A stretch of DNA of 30,877 nucleotides from a virus. Numbering within the stretch: position 1 is the first letter of the stretch; every line of letters starts with the position of its first letter. The notes below the pieces were generated by a model. It ran no database searches, had not been told where the DNA came from, and worked only from the letters and a program-made list of their open reading frames with translations. Below are positions 16,201 to 24,180 of the stretch, piece after piece. The position numbers and the translations under genes are program-made. Location of the stretch: positions 1-30,877 of IMG/VR virus record IMGVR_UViG_3300027969_002047; one strand, given 5' to 3'.

Positions 16201-17150
16201 TAATCACCACCAAACGGATTAGTTTCTGTCCAATCTAATATTTGATCAGATTCAGTTTCAATACGGTTATTATCAGCAATATCTTCAAAGACATTATCAA
16301 GTGTAACTTTATCATCAGAGTTATTTAATACCCATGATGCATTACTAGTATCACCTTTAACACGAACATTAGGAACAAATGTACCTTGTGTACGGATTAC
16401 ATCAACATATTGTCCTGCTTTCCAAGTATGAACAATGGCCTGAACATCAGCATTAGCCGTATCTGTACCTTGGTAAATAATTTCACCAGGTTCAAATGTA
16501 CCAGAACCGCCAGTAAGATCAACAGTAAGTCGAGTTCTCTTATAGGCATCAAATACTTGTTCGTCAATTTCTGTAACACCAGTTTCAATAATTTCTTCAG
16601 AAAATACATATTGTTTAAGTTTCAATGAGTAAACATAAACATTACCACCACGACCACGGCCTAATGTGTAAAACATAGCTTGGTCATTTTCATGTTCTAC
16701 AAAAGTAATTTCAAAAAAGTTTTGTAGTAAAGGTAAATAAACTAAGTCGCCTTCTCTAGGCCTTGTAGGTGCTCGATTTTCTTCTGGAATTATATCACCT
16801 AAAATAGGTGTTTGGAAGTTTGTTGCACCAACAGTATATTTAAATCTACGGCGAGAAACAAGTAGAGTAATCTCATCACGAATCTCTAAACCAAATTTAG
16901 AAATAAAATCTTGTTCACCATCCATACCTGTAATGTTCTCAAGATACATTTCAATTTGATGAGCGCTACGATATTGTTTCATCGTATCTTCGCCATACAA
17001 CATATCTTCAGTACCACCACTACTTCTTGGTAGATAATAAACATCCATGCCATAGATACCCATAGCTTCAATAACCAAATCTTCAACAAGCAACTGCTCG
17101 TTAGTTATTTGATCCTGTGGGAATGGCTGAAAATAAAAATTAGTTGCCAC
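16200..17150 (-). CDS. 14: Neck protein gp14
   Basis: gp14 works with gp13 to seal the filled head and form the neck. The 316-residue protein is longer than T4 gp14 (256). Family landmarks are the N-terminal FYFQPFPQDQITNEQLLVED, GMDVYYLPR, DEITLLVSRRRF, RPREGDLVYLPLLQNFFEIT and the C-terminal DQILDWTETNPFGGD. The extra length lies around residues 195-280, a G/T/D-rich beta region (DLTGGSGTFEPGEIIYQG). The start is GTG (17150-17148), 2 bases after the gene 13 stop, and it overlaps gene 15 by one base at its end. Both junctions indicate a translationally coupled 13-14-15 unit. Confidence 0.95.
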   Translation of the reverse strand: MATNFYFQPFPQDQITNEQLLVEDLVIEAMGIYGMDVYYLPRSSGGTEDMLYGEDTMKQYRSAHQIEMYLENITGMDGEQDFISKFGLEIRDEITLLVSRRRFKYTVGATNFQTPILGDIIPEENRAPTRPREGDLVYLPLLQNFFEITFVEHENDQAMFYTLGRGRGGNVYVYSLKLKQYVFSEEIIETGVTEIDEQVFDAYKRTRLTVDLTGGSGTFEPGEIIYQGTDTANADVQAIVHTWKAGQYVDVIRTQGTFVPNVRVKGDTSNASWVLNNSDDKVTLDNVFEDIADNNRIETESDQILDWTETNPFGGD

Positions 17151-17152
17151 AA

Positions 17153-18106
17153 TTAACCCATTATAAAGTCAGAAGGAAGAACATTGTATGATTGCATTTC
17201 TTCTTCGATCTTGTCAATTTCCTTTTGTGCTTCGTCCATAATTCTAGGACCATCTAGTGTAACTCCACCTGGCATTTGAACACCGGCAAATTTAGAAAGA
17301 TTGGAACCCCATTGATATTTAATTAAAGCGGTTGCATATCGTTTTAAGAATCGATCATCCCAAACATCGGTCATACCTGCTTTAACAATTGAACCATTTG
17401 TAATGTTAGCTGTTGGAGTTTTTACAAGTTGTATTACTGTTGGAGATAAAATATGATTGACTTGTAATTCTGTGCCTGCAATTGTAATTACATCACCATC
17501 AAGAATTTCTTGGTCAAATTTTGTGCCTGTGCCTGTTAAAGTATTGGCCGTATTTGTGGCTGATACTGTACCAGTAAGTGTAATGGATTCAGGACTCATC
17601 TTGCGATAACATTCGATGACAACATATTCACCAACAGTAGCATCACGCTCCCAATCAATGTCAAGGAATAGTTTATTGTGATGGCGATTGAATCTGAATT
17701 GAGGAGTACCTGAGAATAAAAGATTTAAGGTACGAATGTGTTGCATGGTAATTTCATATGACACATAAGATACCGATGTGAAGTCATATAGATCGTGCAA
17801 GCGTAATTGATAACGCAAATCAAACATGTTGACAGAAGAATTGGAGTCATCAAAAGGTAAAACTCCAATGACGAAAAGAACTGGATCTGGACAATAAATC
17901 CAGCGTCTATCAATATCTTCTTGTGTGAATTTATGCTTCATGTACATCTTTTCACAACCTTCAAAATGATAGTCGTGGAAAAACTGTAAAGCATCGTCAA
18001 TGCGATCATCTACTTGATCGTCATCAACGTTAATTTGAATTACGGGAAATCCAAGCCTGCGTAGGCAATAGTCTTTAAATTCTTGTCTAGTAGATGGAGC
18101 TGGCAT
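17153..18106 (-). CDS. 13: Neck protein gp13
   Basis: gp13 sits directly below the portal ring and, with gp14, completes the DNA-filled head. In this 317-residue protein residues 1-170 match the family (EFKDYCLRRLGFPVIQINVD, DRIDDALQFFHDYHFEG, FLDIDWERDATVGEYVVIEC), as do residues 244-317 (DVWDDRFLKRYATALIKYQW, MPGGVTLDGPRI). Between them (about 174-243) lies a T/G-rich beta-type stretch, LTGTVSATNTANTLTGTGTK, that looks like a small inserted domain. A near-consensus late promoter and a hairpin that includes the ribosome binding site lie just upstream. It heads the 13-17 block. Confidence 0.95.
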   Translation of the reverse strand: MPAPSTRQEFKDYCLRRLGFPVIQINVDDDQVDDRIDDALQFFHDYHFEGCEKMYMKHKFTQEDIDRRWIYCPDPVLFVIGVLPFDDSNSSVNMFDLRYQLRLHDLYDFTSVSYVSYEITMQHIRTLNLLFSGTPQFRFNRHHNKLFLDIDWERDATVGEYVVIECYRKMSPESITLTGTVSATNTANTLTGTGTKFDQEILDGDVITIAGTELQVNHILSPTVIQLVKTPTANITNGSIVKAGMTDVWDDRFLKRYATALIKYQWGSNLSKFAGVQMPGGVTLDGPRIMDEAQKEIDKIEEEMQSYNVLPSDFIMG

Positions 18107-18131
18107 AATAGTCCTGTATGAATGGACTATT
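18107..18131 (-). promoter_or_regulatory. Hairpin able to mask the gene 13 ribosome binding site
   Basis: AATAGTCC (18107-18114) and GGACTATT (18124-18131) pair perfectly over 8 bp with a 9-base loop. The AGGA Shine-Dalgarno sequence spans the 3' arm of the RNA, directly before the ATG. The 5' arm overlaps the late promoter, so transcripts that start there should lack it and leave the site open. Confidence 0.65.
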
Positions 18132-18135
18132 TATG
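18128..18135 (-). promoter_or_regulatory. Probable late promoter of gene 13
   Basis: CATAAATA (18135-18128 on the minus strand) matches the late -10 element at 7 of 8 positions. It is 21 bases from the gene 13 ATG, the same geometry as the perfect sites at genes 22 and 67. The expected start is near 18122. Confidence 0.65.
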
Positions 18136-18155
18136 CCATTTATTTTTTATACGAG

Positions 18156-20747
18156 TTACTTGTTAGGCAGTTTTGCTGTAGGTGCTGTAAAGTTAGCGGT
18201 ATATCTTGCATAACCTTTGGTAACACGAAAATCATCAAGATAACCTTGCATATAAATTCCATAAGCAGGATTAATACCACCAACTACAAGAGTATTTTGC
18301 GTTATATTTTGAGCTCTTGTTCCTGATGCAACACTTACTCCATCAATATAAAGTGTAAGAGTTGTGCCATTTCTAACAACAGCTACATGGTGCCAAGCAT
18401 TTGGAAAATTACCAGGAACAGCATAAGATAAATCTTGTCCAGTACCATTAATCCTAAGGTAAAAACTTCCACCATTATAAAATAATCCAAGACCACCACT
18501 AGAATTTGCTGTACCAAAATCAAAAAAACCACAATTACCATTAGTTGCAACTAAAGAATATGCCCAAAATTCTACTGTAAAAGAACCGGTACCTAAAGTT
18601 TCACTAGAAGTTGGAAAAGTTACAATATCTCCAGTACCATCAAAATACATACTGCCGGTTCCATATTTGTAAACATCAGTTCTTACTTTAGCATCCGCAA
18701 CAATTTGTATATTGTTTTGCTCAGTTGCATCATAGATGCCAGCATTTTTACTCAACAATAATAGTTGAGTACCAACACCAGTTGTTAATGGAGTGGTACT
18801 AGGAGTAAATGTTGTTGAATAAAGAGCTGTACCTTTAGTAAGTTTGACATTTGAAAGATAACCAGAAAATAAAGCTGTTGCTACACTTGATATATGGCAA
18901 CCAATTGTGTGAGTTGTGCCACCATATAAAGTGCCAGTCATTGATTGTGTTGTTCCAACTTGAGTGCCATTAATAAATATTAAAAATGTAGAACCACTTC
19001 TAACTAAAGCAAAATGATTCCATGCATATAATTGCAAACTACCGGCATTATAATTAATTGCCCAATTTGAACCATCATTAGAACTTAACAATTGCAAAGG
19101 TCTGGTTCCTCCACCATTTATATCTAATCTAATTGCTGCATAACTTCCAGTATTACCATTTATGTACGCAATAGTTTGTTGACCACTACTATTAGGATAT
19201 ATCCAACCTTCAAGTGTCCAATCGCCACTTCCTAACTGTAAATTTGCATTATTTGTTATTGTCAAATAATCAGTCGTACCATTAAAATATGTGGATCCAG
19301 TATCATTATTTGCACTATAAGATGTAACATTATTGCCAAAAGGATTAAATCGTTCAACAGCTGAATCGCCAGTAACAGTTACAGCAAGTGCATTGGTTGA
19401 ATTGTCTACAAATCTGTTTGATTGACAAGTTAAAAATACTGTATTGGTAATAGCAGTTAATGGTGAAGTTGGTGGAGTAAATGCTGAAGTATAAACTGCT
19501 GTGCCTTTAACGATACGGAAATTTGAAACATATCCATTCCATAAATTAGTCGTACTGTATACACGACCTATTGAAGTAGCGGTAGTTGTCATATTTAATG
19601 ATCTGGTTACCGTATTGCTAAGAGCACCATTAATATATAATTTCTCTACACCACTTTGTCTAGTCCATGCAATATGATTCCAAGTTTGTACTGGAGCCAA
19701 TAAAGTACTATCTGTTGCAGTTGACCAACTACCAAAATTTATTGTGCCGCTGTTTCTGATAGCCATTTGCCAACCAGCATTACCATTATTTTGAGAACCT
19801 GCAAGACGACTATCTGAAGCGCCTTGGCCATAAGAATTAGCATAAATCCACATTTCAATAGTAAAATCACCTGTACCTAAAGCAAGATTTGCTCCATCAA
19901 AATCTAAATATTGACCTGATCCACTAAAAGAAGTACTCCAATTTCCTACACCAAATGGATTCACACTTCCTTGTATAGGAGTTCCTGATGGAGTTACAGT
20001 AAGATTATTATTTGAAGAATCTACAAAACTTGAATTTATTGCATCATTATTTACACCATCTGCTTGTAATAATAATGTTGTATATCCAAAATATGCATCT
20101 GCTGGAGCTACTGTCACAGTTACACTAAATGTTTTGTTTGCATCTTGTAACTCAGCATCAGTAGCGGTTATTGTAAATGAATAGGTTGTTTCAGCACCAA
20201 CACTAACTGTACCATAAAAGTATCCGTTAGCTAATAATGAAGTACCCGCTGGCAATGTGGAACCTGCTGCCACGGAATATGAAGTTGCACCAGTAGCACT
20301 AAGATTGACACCAAAAGCTGTATTGGCCAATGGACTATCCAAAGGACTTGCAGTAACCCAAGTTGGATCGGTTGAATATGTTAAACCTGAAACTCTAATG
20401 CCTGTGCCACCATCTGGATTAACAACATAAAGATTATAAGTTGCAGCTGATTTAGCTGGTACTTGAACTCTTAGTGTTGTGGAATTTACATAGGTAACTG
20501 CCGATGCTGGAGTAGTGTCGATTAATACTGTTGCACCGGACACAAAGTCTGTACCTGTAACCACAATGTAACCACCACCCACATTGACGGCTGTATCGTC
20601 AAGTACAGTAAATGCACTATTGGCCACATTGGCGTAAGCAATTTTAGGTGCCAAAGACTGTGCAAAAGCAGCTACTGCGGTATTACTTAATTGTGTGGTC
20701 TCAATTGTGTAATTACTAATCTGAGCGCCGGAGATTTTTGTGGTCAT
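18156..20747 (-). CDS. Fibre protein: IPT/Ig-like stalk with three LamG-type lectin domains
   Basis: The 863-residue protein is a probable tail adhesin. Residues 1-32 are unique and may attach it to the virion. Residues about 33-130 form an IPT/TIG-like domain (NVGGGYIVVTGTDF, VVNPDGGTGIRVSGLTY). Residues about 130-215 form a putative Ig domain (GSTLPAGTSLLANGYFYGTV, ETTYSFTITATDAE). Three concanavalin/LamG-like domains follow, at roughly 220-430, 440-650 and 655-863, each with WNHIAWTR- or WHHVAVVR-type strands and a repeated GYVSNFRIVKGTAVYTSAFT-like end. LamG folds often bind glycans. The stalk is nearly identical to that of the RCC1 protein at 27164. A perfect late promoter lies upstream. 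It closes the accessory region before gene 13. Confidence 0.88.
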   Translation of the reverse strand: MTTKISGAQISNYTIETTQLSNTAVAAFAQSLAPKIAYANVANSAFTVLDDTAVNVGGGYIVVTGTDFVSGATVLIDTTPASAVTYVNSTTLRVQVPAKSAATYNLYVVNPDGGTGIRVSGLTYSTDPTWVTASPLDSPLANTAFGVNLSATGATSYSVAAGSTLPAGTSLLANGYFYGTVSVGAETTYSFTITATDAELQDANKTFSVTVTVAPADAYFGYTTLLLQADGVNNDAINSSFVDSSNNNLTVTPSGTPIQGSVNPFGVGNWSTSFSGSGQYLDFDGANLALGTGDFTIEMWIYANSYGQGASDSRLAGSQNNGNAGWQMAIRNSGTINFGSWSTATDSTLLAPVQTWNHIAWTRQSGVEKLYINGALSNTVTRSLNMTTTATSIGRVYSTTNLWNGYVSNFRIVKGTAVYTSAFTPPTSPLTAITNTVFLTCQSNRFVDNSTNALAVTVTGDSAVERFNPFGNNVTSYSANNDTGSTYFNGTTDYLTITNNANLQLGSGDWTLEGWIYPNSSGQQTIAYINGNTGSYAAIRLDINGGGTRPLQLLSSNDGSNWAINYNAGSLQLYAWNHFALVRSGSTFLIFINGTQVGTTQSMTGTLYGGTTHTIGCHISSVATALFSGYLSNVKLTKGTALYSTTFTPSTTPLTTGVGTQLLLLSKNAGIYDATEQNNIQIVADAKVRTDVYKYGTGSMYFDGTGDIVTFPTSSETLGTGSFTVEFWAYSLVATNGNCGFFDFGTANSSGGLGLFYNGGSFYLRINGTGQDLSYAVPGNFPNAWHHVAVVRNGTTLTLYIDGVSVASGTRAQNITQNTLVVGGINPAYGIYMQGYLDDFRVTKGYARYTANFTAPTAKLPNK
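20103..20657 (-). repeat. Stalk module shared with the RCC1 fibre gene, copy 1
   Basis: This 555-base segment encodes residues 31-215 of the LamG fibre protein. It is the counterpart of 28226-28780. The encoded proteins match at most positions, and the DNA matches in long runs, for example in the part that encodes ETTYSFTITATDAELQDA. Confidence 0.85.
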
Positions 20748-20786
20748 TAGAGTCTATCCTAAAGAAGGTGGGGTAGTTTTATACTC

Positions 20787-20794
20787 TATTTATA
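20787..20794 (-). promoter_or_regulatory. T4-type late promoter of the LamG fibre gene
   Basis: TATAAATA reads on the minus strand from 20794 to 20787, a perfect late -10 element that overlaps the stop of the DUF2061 gene. It is 39 bases before the LamG ATG. A 6-bp pair, TAGAGT near the promoter and ACTCTA just before the ATG, could form a weak masking structure in read-through RNA. Confidence 0.8.
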
Positions 20795-21050
20795 ATTTAC
20801 CCCAATTGATTCGGCTCCAAACTCGTTCATGGCACCAGTAAATGAACGGTTTTAGTACCATTTCCGTAGCACCAATAGCTAAACTGACCGCAATTTTACC
20901 AGTAATTATGTAACTTATTACAATAGTAGTTAAGGTGCCACAGCATCTATAACTGTATGCTTTTACAAAACTGCGTAAGGCACTTTCTGTATTATTTAAG
21001 ACCCAACTCTTTACGAATTTTTGTAGCAGAGATTGAATGTATTGCATCAT
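20790..21050 (-). CDS. DUF2061-type small membrane protein
   Basis: The 86-residue protein carries the DUF2061 pattern across residues 20-86: ESALRSFVKAYSYRCCGTLT, then a hydrophobic segment TIVISYIITGKIAVSLAIGA, and the hallmark KPFIYWCHERVWSRINWGKL at the end. Family members are small predicted inner-membrane proteins of unknown function. In several bacteria such domains occur beside or fused to APS kinase and sulfate-assimilation genes. That association fits here, because the gene overlaps the 3' end of the APS-kinase fusion gene by 59 bases. I chose the ATG at 21050, which has AGGA 8 bases upstream; the frame is open to a TTG at 21068. A coupled role with the kinase is inferred. Confidence 0.82.
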   Translation of the reverse strand: MMQYIQSLLQKFVKSWVLNNTESALRSFVKAYSYRCCGTLTTIVISYIITGKIAVSLAIGATEMVLKPFIYWCHERVWSRINWGKL

Positions 21051-21828
21051 CAAATGTTTCCTGTTCAATTTTATAACCTACATCACGACCATAGGTAATG
21101 TTTACAATATTAGGTACTACTTGAATTTCATATTGACCTTGGAACAATGGATCCAAATCTCTACGAATGTATGATTTAACCTGTTCGATTGCAAAAGGAT
21201 TAGAACCTTGCCAACCTTGACAATCACGAATCTGAATAATTACTTGACCAGTCTTGGCAATAGATCGTTCAAACAAAGCTCGATGACCTTCATGCCATGG
21301 TTGCCAACGACCTAACATCTGTACTGTTTCTTTTTGCCAATCAAAAGTTGGACGCCTACGATTCTCAATAATGTGACTACCAATAAACTCAGCCCATTTT
21401 TCTGCATCTTGTTCTGTAACACGGAAGTCATAAACTTCAGGTTCAACAAAGGCTTTATTAGTATCTTCATACCGACCTTCTTTGATAGTATCGACCCAAA
21501 TAGTCCAATCGGCTTTAAAATTGTTACGCATCTCAACCAATGGTGCAACAAAATCGCAGATAACATAATCACCACCAGCTTCAAGTGCAAATTGTGCCAT
21601 TCTTAATGACTGTCGAATACGACCTTCTTTGGAGAAATCCCAATCATTATATTTTTTACGAACTTCATCGGCATTAAACCACTTAACTTGGCAATTAAGA
21701 TCGCCAATAAATTCATTTAATGCTCGATCATAACTTATTTCTCCGTGTTTCTCTAGGTACTTTTTGAGAGCTTGTGCTAAGAATGTTTTGCCAGCACCAG
21801 GCAAACCCATGATTAAAATCTTTTTCAT
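20992..21828 (-). CDS. APS-kinase-like / HxGH nucleotidyltransferase fusion
   Basis: The 278-residue protein has two domains. Residues 1-160 resemble adenylylsulfate (APS) kinase, which makes the sulfate donor PAPS from APS and ATP. The P-loop is GLPGAGKT (8-15), followed by NADEVRKKYNDWDFSKEGRI where APS kinase has DGD-VR and an FS-x-x-DR element, then DFVAPLVEMRNNF (compare SPYR-x-x-R). Residues 164-278 form a nucleotidyltransferase with GRWQPWHEGH (173-182) and ISATKIR (266-272). These motifs are closest to NMN adenylyltransferase, not the ATP sulfurylase motif. The protein could therefore make PAPS, work on a nucleotide or cofactor, or both. It overlaps glf by ATGA and the DUF2061 gene downstream. 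Confidence 0.85.
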   Translation of the reverse strand: MKKILIMGLPGAGKTFLAQALKKYLEKHGEISYDRALNEFIGDLNCQVKWFNADEVRKKYNDWDFSKEGRIRQSLRMAQFALEAGGDYVICDFVAPLVEMRNNFKADWTIWVDTIKEGRYEDTNKAFVEPEVYDFRVTEQDAEKWAEFIGSHIIENRRRPTFDWQKETVQMLGRWQPWHEGHRALFERSIAKTGQVIIQIRDCQGWQGSNPFAIEQVKSYIRRDLDPLFQGQYEIQVVPNIVNITYGRDVGYKIEQETFDDAIHSISATKIRKELGLK

Positions 21829-22826
21829 ATTTGTTCCTTAATAAAATTATCAACTATTGCCAATGAAGAACTGATTGCCATGTCCATATCAATATACACA
21901 TATAGACCACACCTACCAATAAACTGGACTTTTTTGTTTTTTATGTCCTTATACTTATTATATATTACTCTGTTTAAACCTTCTGAATCTTTTACTGGAT
22001 AATATCGTTCATAATTATTATCTTTATAATCACAAGGTTCTTCTAATGTATATCTTTCACCTGTACCATGCTCAGGAAACAATGACCATTTTGTAATGCG
22101 AGTATAAGGTCCATCATCAGTAAAGTTGACTACTGGTGTTGGCATATCAAAGTAAGATATTTTGGTAGACCTAAACTTAATCGACCTGTATGGTAATTCA
22201 CCATAACAGAAATCATAATACTCATCGATGGCCATAGAGTTAAAGACATATTCATAATCTTCTTCCATCTTCTTATCAAACTTGGTATTCAATAACACTT
22301 TGATATTTTTATGTTTCAATATATTATCAAAGAGTTTTTTGTATCCACCTTTAGGTAAATATTGATATTCATCGTTTGGAAAATACAACTCATTTAAATC
22401 ATTTCTTACTTTAACTCGGTTCAAAATGGTATCATCTATTTTGTCGGTTGGCAAGCCCCACATTTTTTTGGTATAAGGTGCATAGACAGTTTCGAATAAT
22501 TTATCACCTAAAATTTTTTGAGTTTCTAAATTGGGTGGTAAAGTTAGAAATTGACCTTTGTGATATGCTTTGACTTTGTGTTGGTAAGGTACCCATTCGG
22601 TGTATTGGGACAACCATTCAAATACTTTTTGGTTGTTGGTGTGAAAGATGTGTGGACCATAACGATGAACTAGAACACCATCAACCATTTCATCGTAACA
22701 GTTGCCGCCAATATGACGCCTCTGGTCAATTATGGTAATATTGTAATCTCTATTTGCCAGTTCTCTGGCTATAACCGAACCTGAGAATCCTGTTCCAACG
22801 ACCAGTATGTTTCGTTTTGTTTCCAT
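21825..22826 (-). CDS. glf: UDP-galactopyranose mutase
   Basis: This flavoenzyme converts UDP-galactopyranose to UDP-galactofuranose, the donor for galactofuranose in surface glycans. The 333 residues include an N-terminal FAD-binding Rossmann motif, VVGTGFSGSVIARELA (G11-x-G13-x-x-G16), followed by IIDQRRHIGGNCYD and the substrate region HRYGPHIFHTNN. Later landmarks are YAPYTKKMWGLP, YQYLPKGGYKKLF and a C-terminal GRCGLYVYIDMDMAI, the usual second FAD contact. Length is slightly under the usual 370-390. Its ATG overlaps the preceding glycosyltransferase by 58 bases, and its stop overlaps the next ATG, so it is tightly coupled to the cassette. Confidence 0.94.
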   Translation of the reverse strand: METKRNILVVGTGFSGSVIARELANRDYNITIIDQRRHIGGNCYDEMVDGVLVHRYGPHIFHTNNQKVFEWLSQYTEWVPYQHKVKAYHKGQFLTLPPNLETQKILGDKLFETVYAPYTKKMWGLPTDKIDDTILNRVKVRNDLNELYFPNDEYQYLPKGGYKKLFDNILKHKNIKVLLNTKFDKKMEEDYEYVFNSMAIDEYYDFCYGELPYRSIKFRSTKISYFDMPTPVVNFTDDGPYTRITKWSLFPEHGTGERYTLEEPCDYKDNNYERYYPVKDSEGLNRVIYNKYKDIKNKKVQFIGRCGLYVYIDMDMAISSSLAIVDNFIKEQI

Positions 22827-23602
22827 AATTTGATTACATCATCCTTTGTTACATAGAATGGAATGTCCATTTTATTGGACATGTGTATCACTAAAGATCC
22901 CATTGGCATAAACATTTTGAACTCTGGTTTATTCCACACCTCAGAAATAGTATTGCCTTCCCAATGATGATCTTCTTCACCAATAATTAATAGTTTATCA
23001 AAGTGTTCTTTATACTTTTTAAATACCTTTGATTGAACCATAAATGATTCTTGTGTGTACCATGTGCTTCTATAATATCTATGCTTTGTAGGAACAACTA
23101 AGCAAGGTCTAAAATAAGTGTCGTTGTGTGGATTGTTTGGATGATAATATAACTGATTAAAATCTTGTGGAAAAATACCTACTTCTAAACCAGTAATATT
23201 TGAAAGATAATTCCATGTATTAATCATTTCACCAATGGCATTAGGTAAATGTAAATAGTCATCCTCTACAATGTATACCAAGTCATCATCAGGTAAATTA
23301 TAAATGTATTTGTAAGCTACCTCAACAGAATATCTAGATTTTTTCTTGGCAGATAAACCTTCTTGATTTCTTGCTGGTAAAAAATCAATTGTTATGTATT
23401 CATGTGGTCGAATAAGTTCTTTTAATATATCTTGAAAATCAACAGAAGAATTATCATCTACAATATGTAATGTTTTTTCTGGTATATCTTTAAGATTGGT
23501 AATAATAGAATTCAAACATCTCAAAATACATTCTGATTTATCAACTATTCTGTCAGACTGTAAAGAGGTTCTATTGCAAGTTCTTAGTACAACATGAATC
23601 AT
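22769..23602 (-). CDS. GT-A fold glycosyltransferase
   Basis: The 277-residue protein looks like a family 2-type glycosyltransferase. It begins MIHVVLRTCNRTS with an early strand, has HIVDDNSS (46-53) at the nucleotide-sugar site and EDD in YIVEDDYLHLP (113-115) in place of the metal-binding DxD. A later IGEEDHHWEGNTISEVW could hold the catalytic base. It has no signal peptide or membrane segment, so it should act in the cytoplasm. It overlaps glf by 58 bases, and its ATG overlaps the methyltransferase stop (ATGA). A galactofuranosyl donor is possible because glf is next to it, but the substrate cannot be read from the sequence. Confidence 0.82.
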   Translation of the reverse strand: MIHVVLRTCNRTSLQSDRIVDKSECILRCLNSIITNLKDIPEKTLHIVDDNSSVDFQDILKELIRPHEYITIDFLPARNQEGLSAKKKSRYSVEVAYKYIYNLPDDDLVYIVEDDYLHLPNAIGEMINTWNYLSNITGLEVGIFPQDFNQLYYHPNNPHNDTYFRPCLVVPTKHRYYRSTWYTQESFMVQSKVFKKYKEHFDKLLIIGEEDHHWEGNTISEVWNKPEFKMFMPMGSLVIHMSNKMDIPFYVTKDDVIKLWKQNETYWSLEQDSQVRL

Positions 23603-24180
23603 AATTTACGAATAGCAGATTGATAACCACCAGGTAATTCAAATACTTCTAATTTGATCCAGTAACATTGCATAAAATTATCTACTGCCATTTTAGGTGA
23701 GTTGCACGGATTACTATCTTTTTTCCACACCATACTGTCATCAAATAACATTACACCACCTTTATTTAATAATTCAAATCCTAAAATACAATCTTGCAAT
23801 ACACCTGGTGCTCGGTGATCTCCATCAACATAGATAAAATCAGCTTTAACACCACGGTTATACAGGTCAATTAATCCATCAAAAGATTTTTTATTAATAA
23901 ACTCTACCACGCCTTTAGGTTCAAATTCTTCCAAGTTACTTAAAAACATTTCTTTAGTTTGTGGAATGTTTTCTTCAGGCAAATCATTACTGCTGTCATA
24001 CGGATCTATGGCATAGTGTTTATAATTTGGATTTTGTTGATGGCAAATAGCAGCAATATTAAATGTACTATCACCTTCAAAACATCCTATTTCAATTGAT
24101 ACTTTTGGAAAACCAATTGAACTTACCATGTGTTGAAAACTTCTAATTGTGTGGTCGTGGAATCTTACTGATAGTTTCAT
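23599..24180 (-). CDS. Class I SAM-dependent methyltransferase
   Basis: The 193-residue protein resembles the small methyltransferases often found in glycan clusters (Methyltransf_24 type). The SAM-binding motif I is IEIGCFEGDST (29-39), the acidic residue after strand 2 is in HYAIDPYDSS, and DFIYVDGDHRAPGVLQD (114-130) is the conserved VDGxH motif that often carries a metal or catalytic ligand. LNKGGVMLFDDS (138-149) follows. It probably methylates a sugar or another small group on a glycan; DNA or protein targets cannot be excluded. ATGA overlaps join it to the GT25-type gene before it and the glycosyltransferase after it. Confidence 0.85.
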   Translation of the reverse strand: MKLSVRFHDHTIRSFQHMVSSIGFPKVSIEIGCFEGDSTFNIAAICHQQNPNYKHYAIDPYDSSNDLPEENIPQTKEMFLSNLEEFEPKGVVEFINKKSFDGLIDLYNRGVKADFIYVDGDHRAPGVLQDCILGFELLNKGGVMLFDDSMVWKKDSNPCNSPKMAVDNFMQCYWIKLEVFELPGGYQSAIRKL

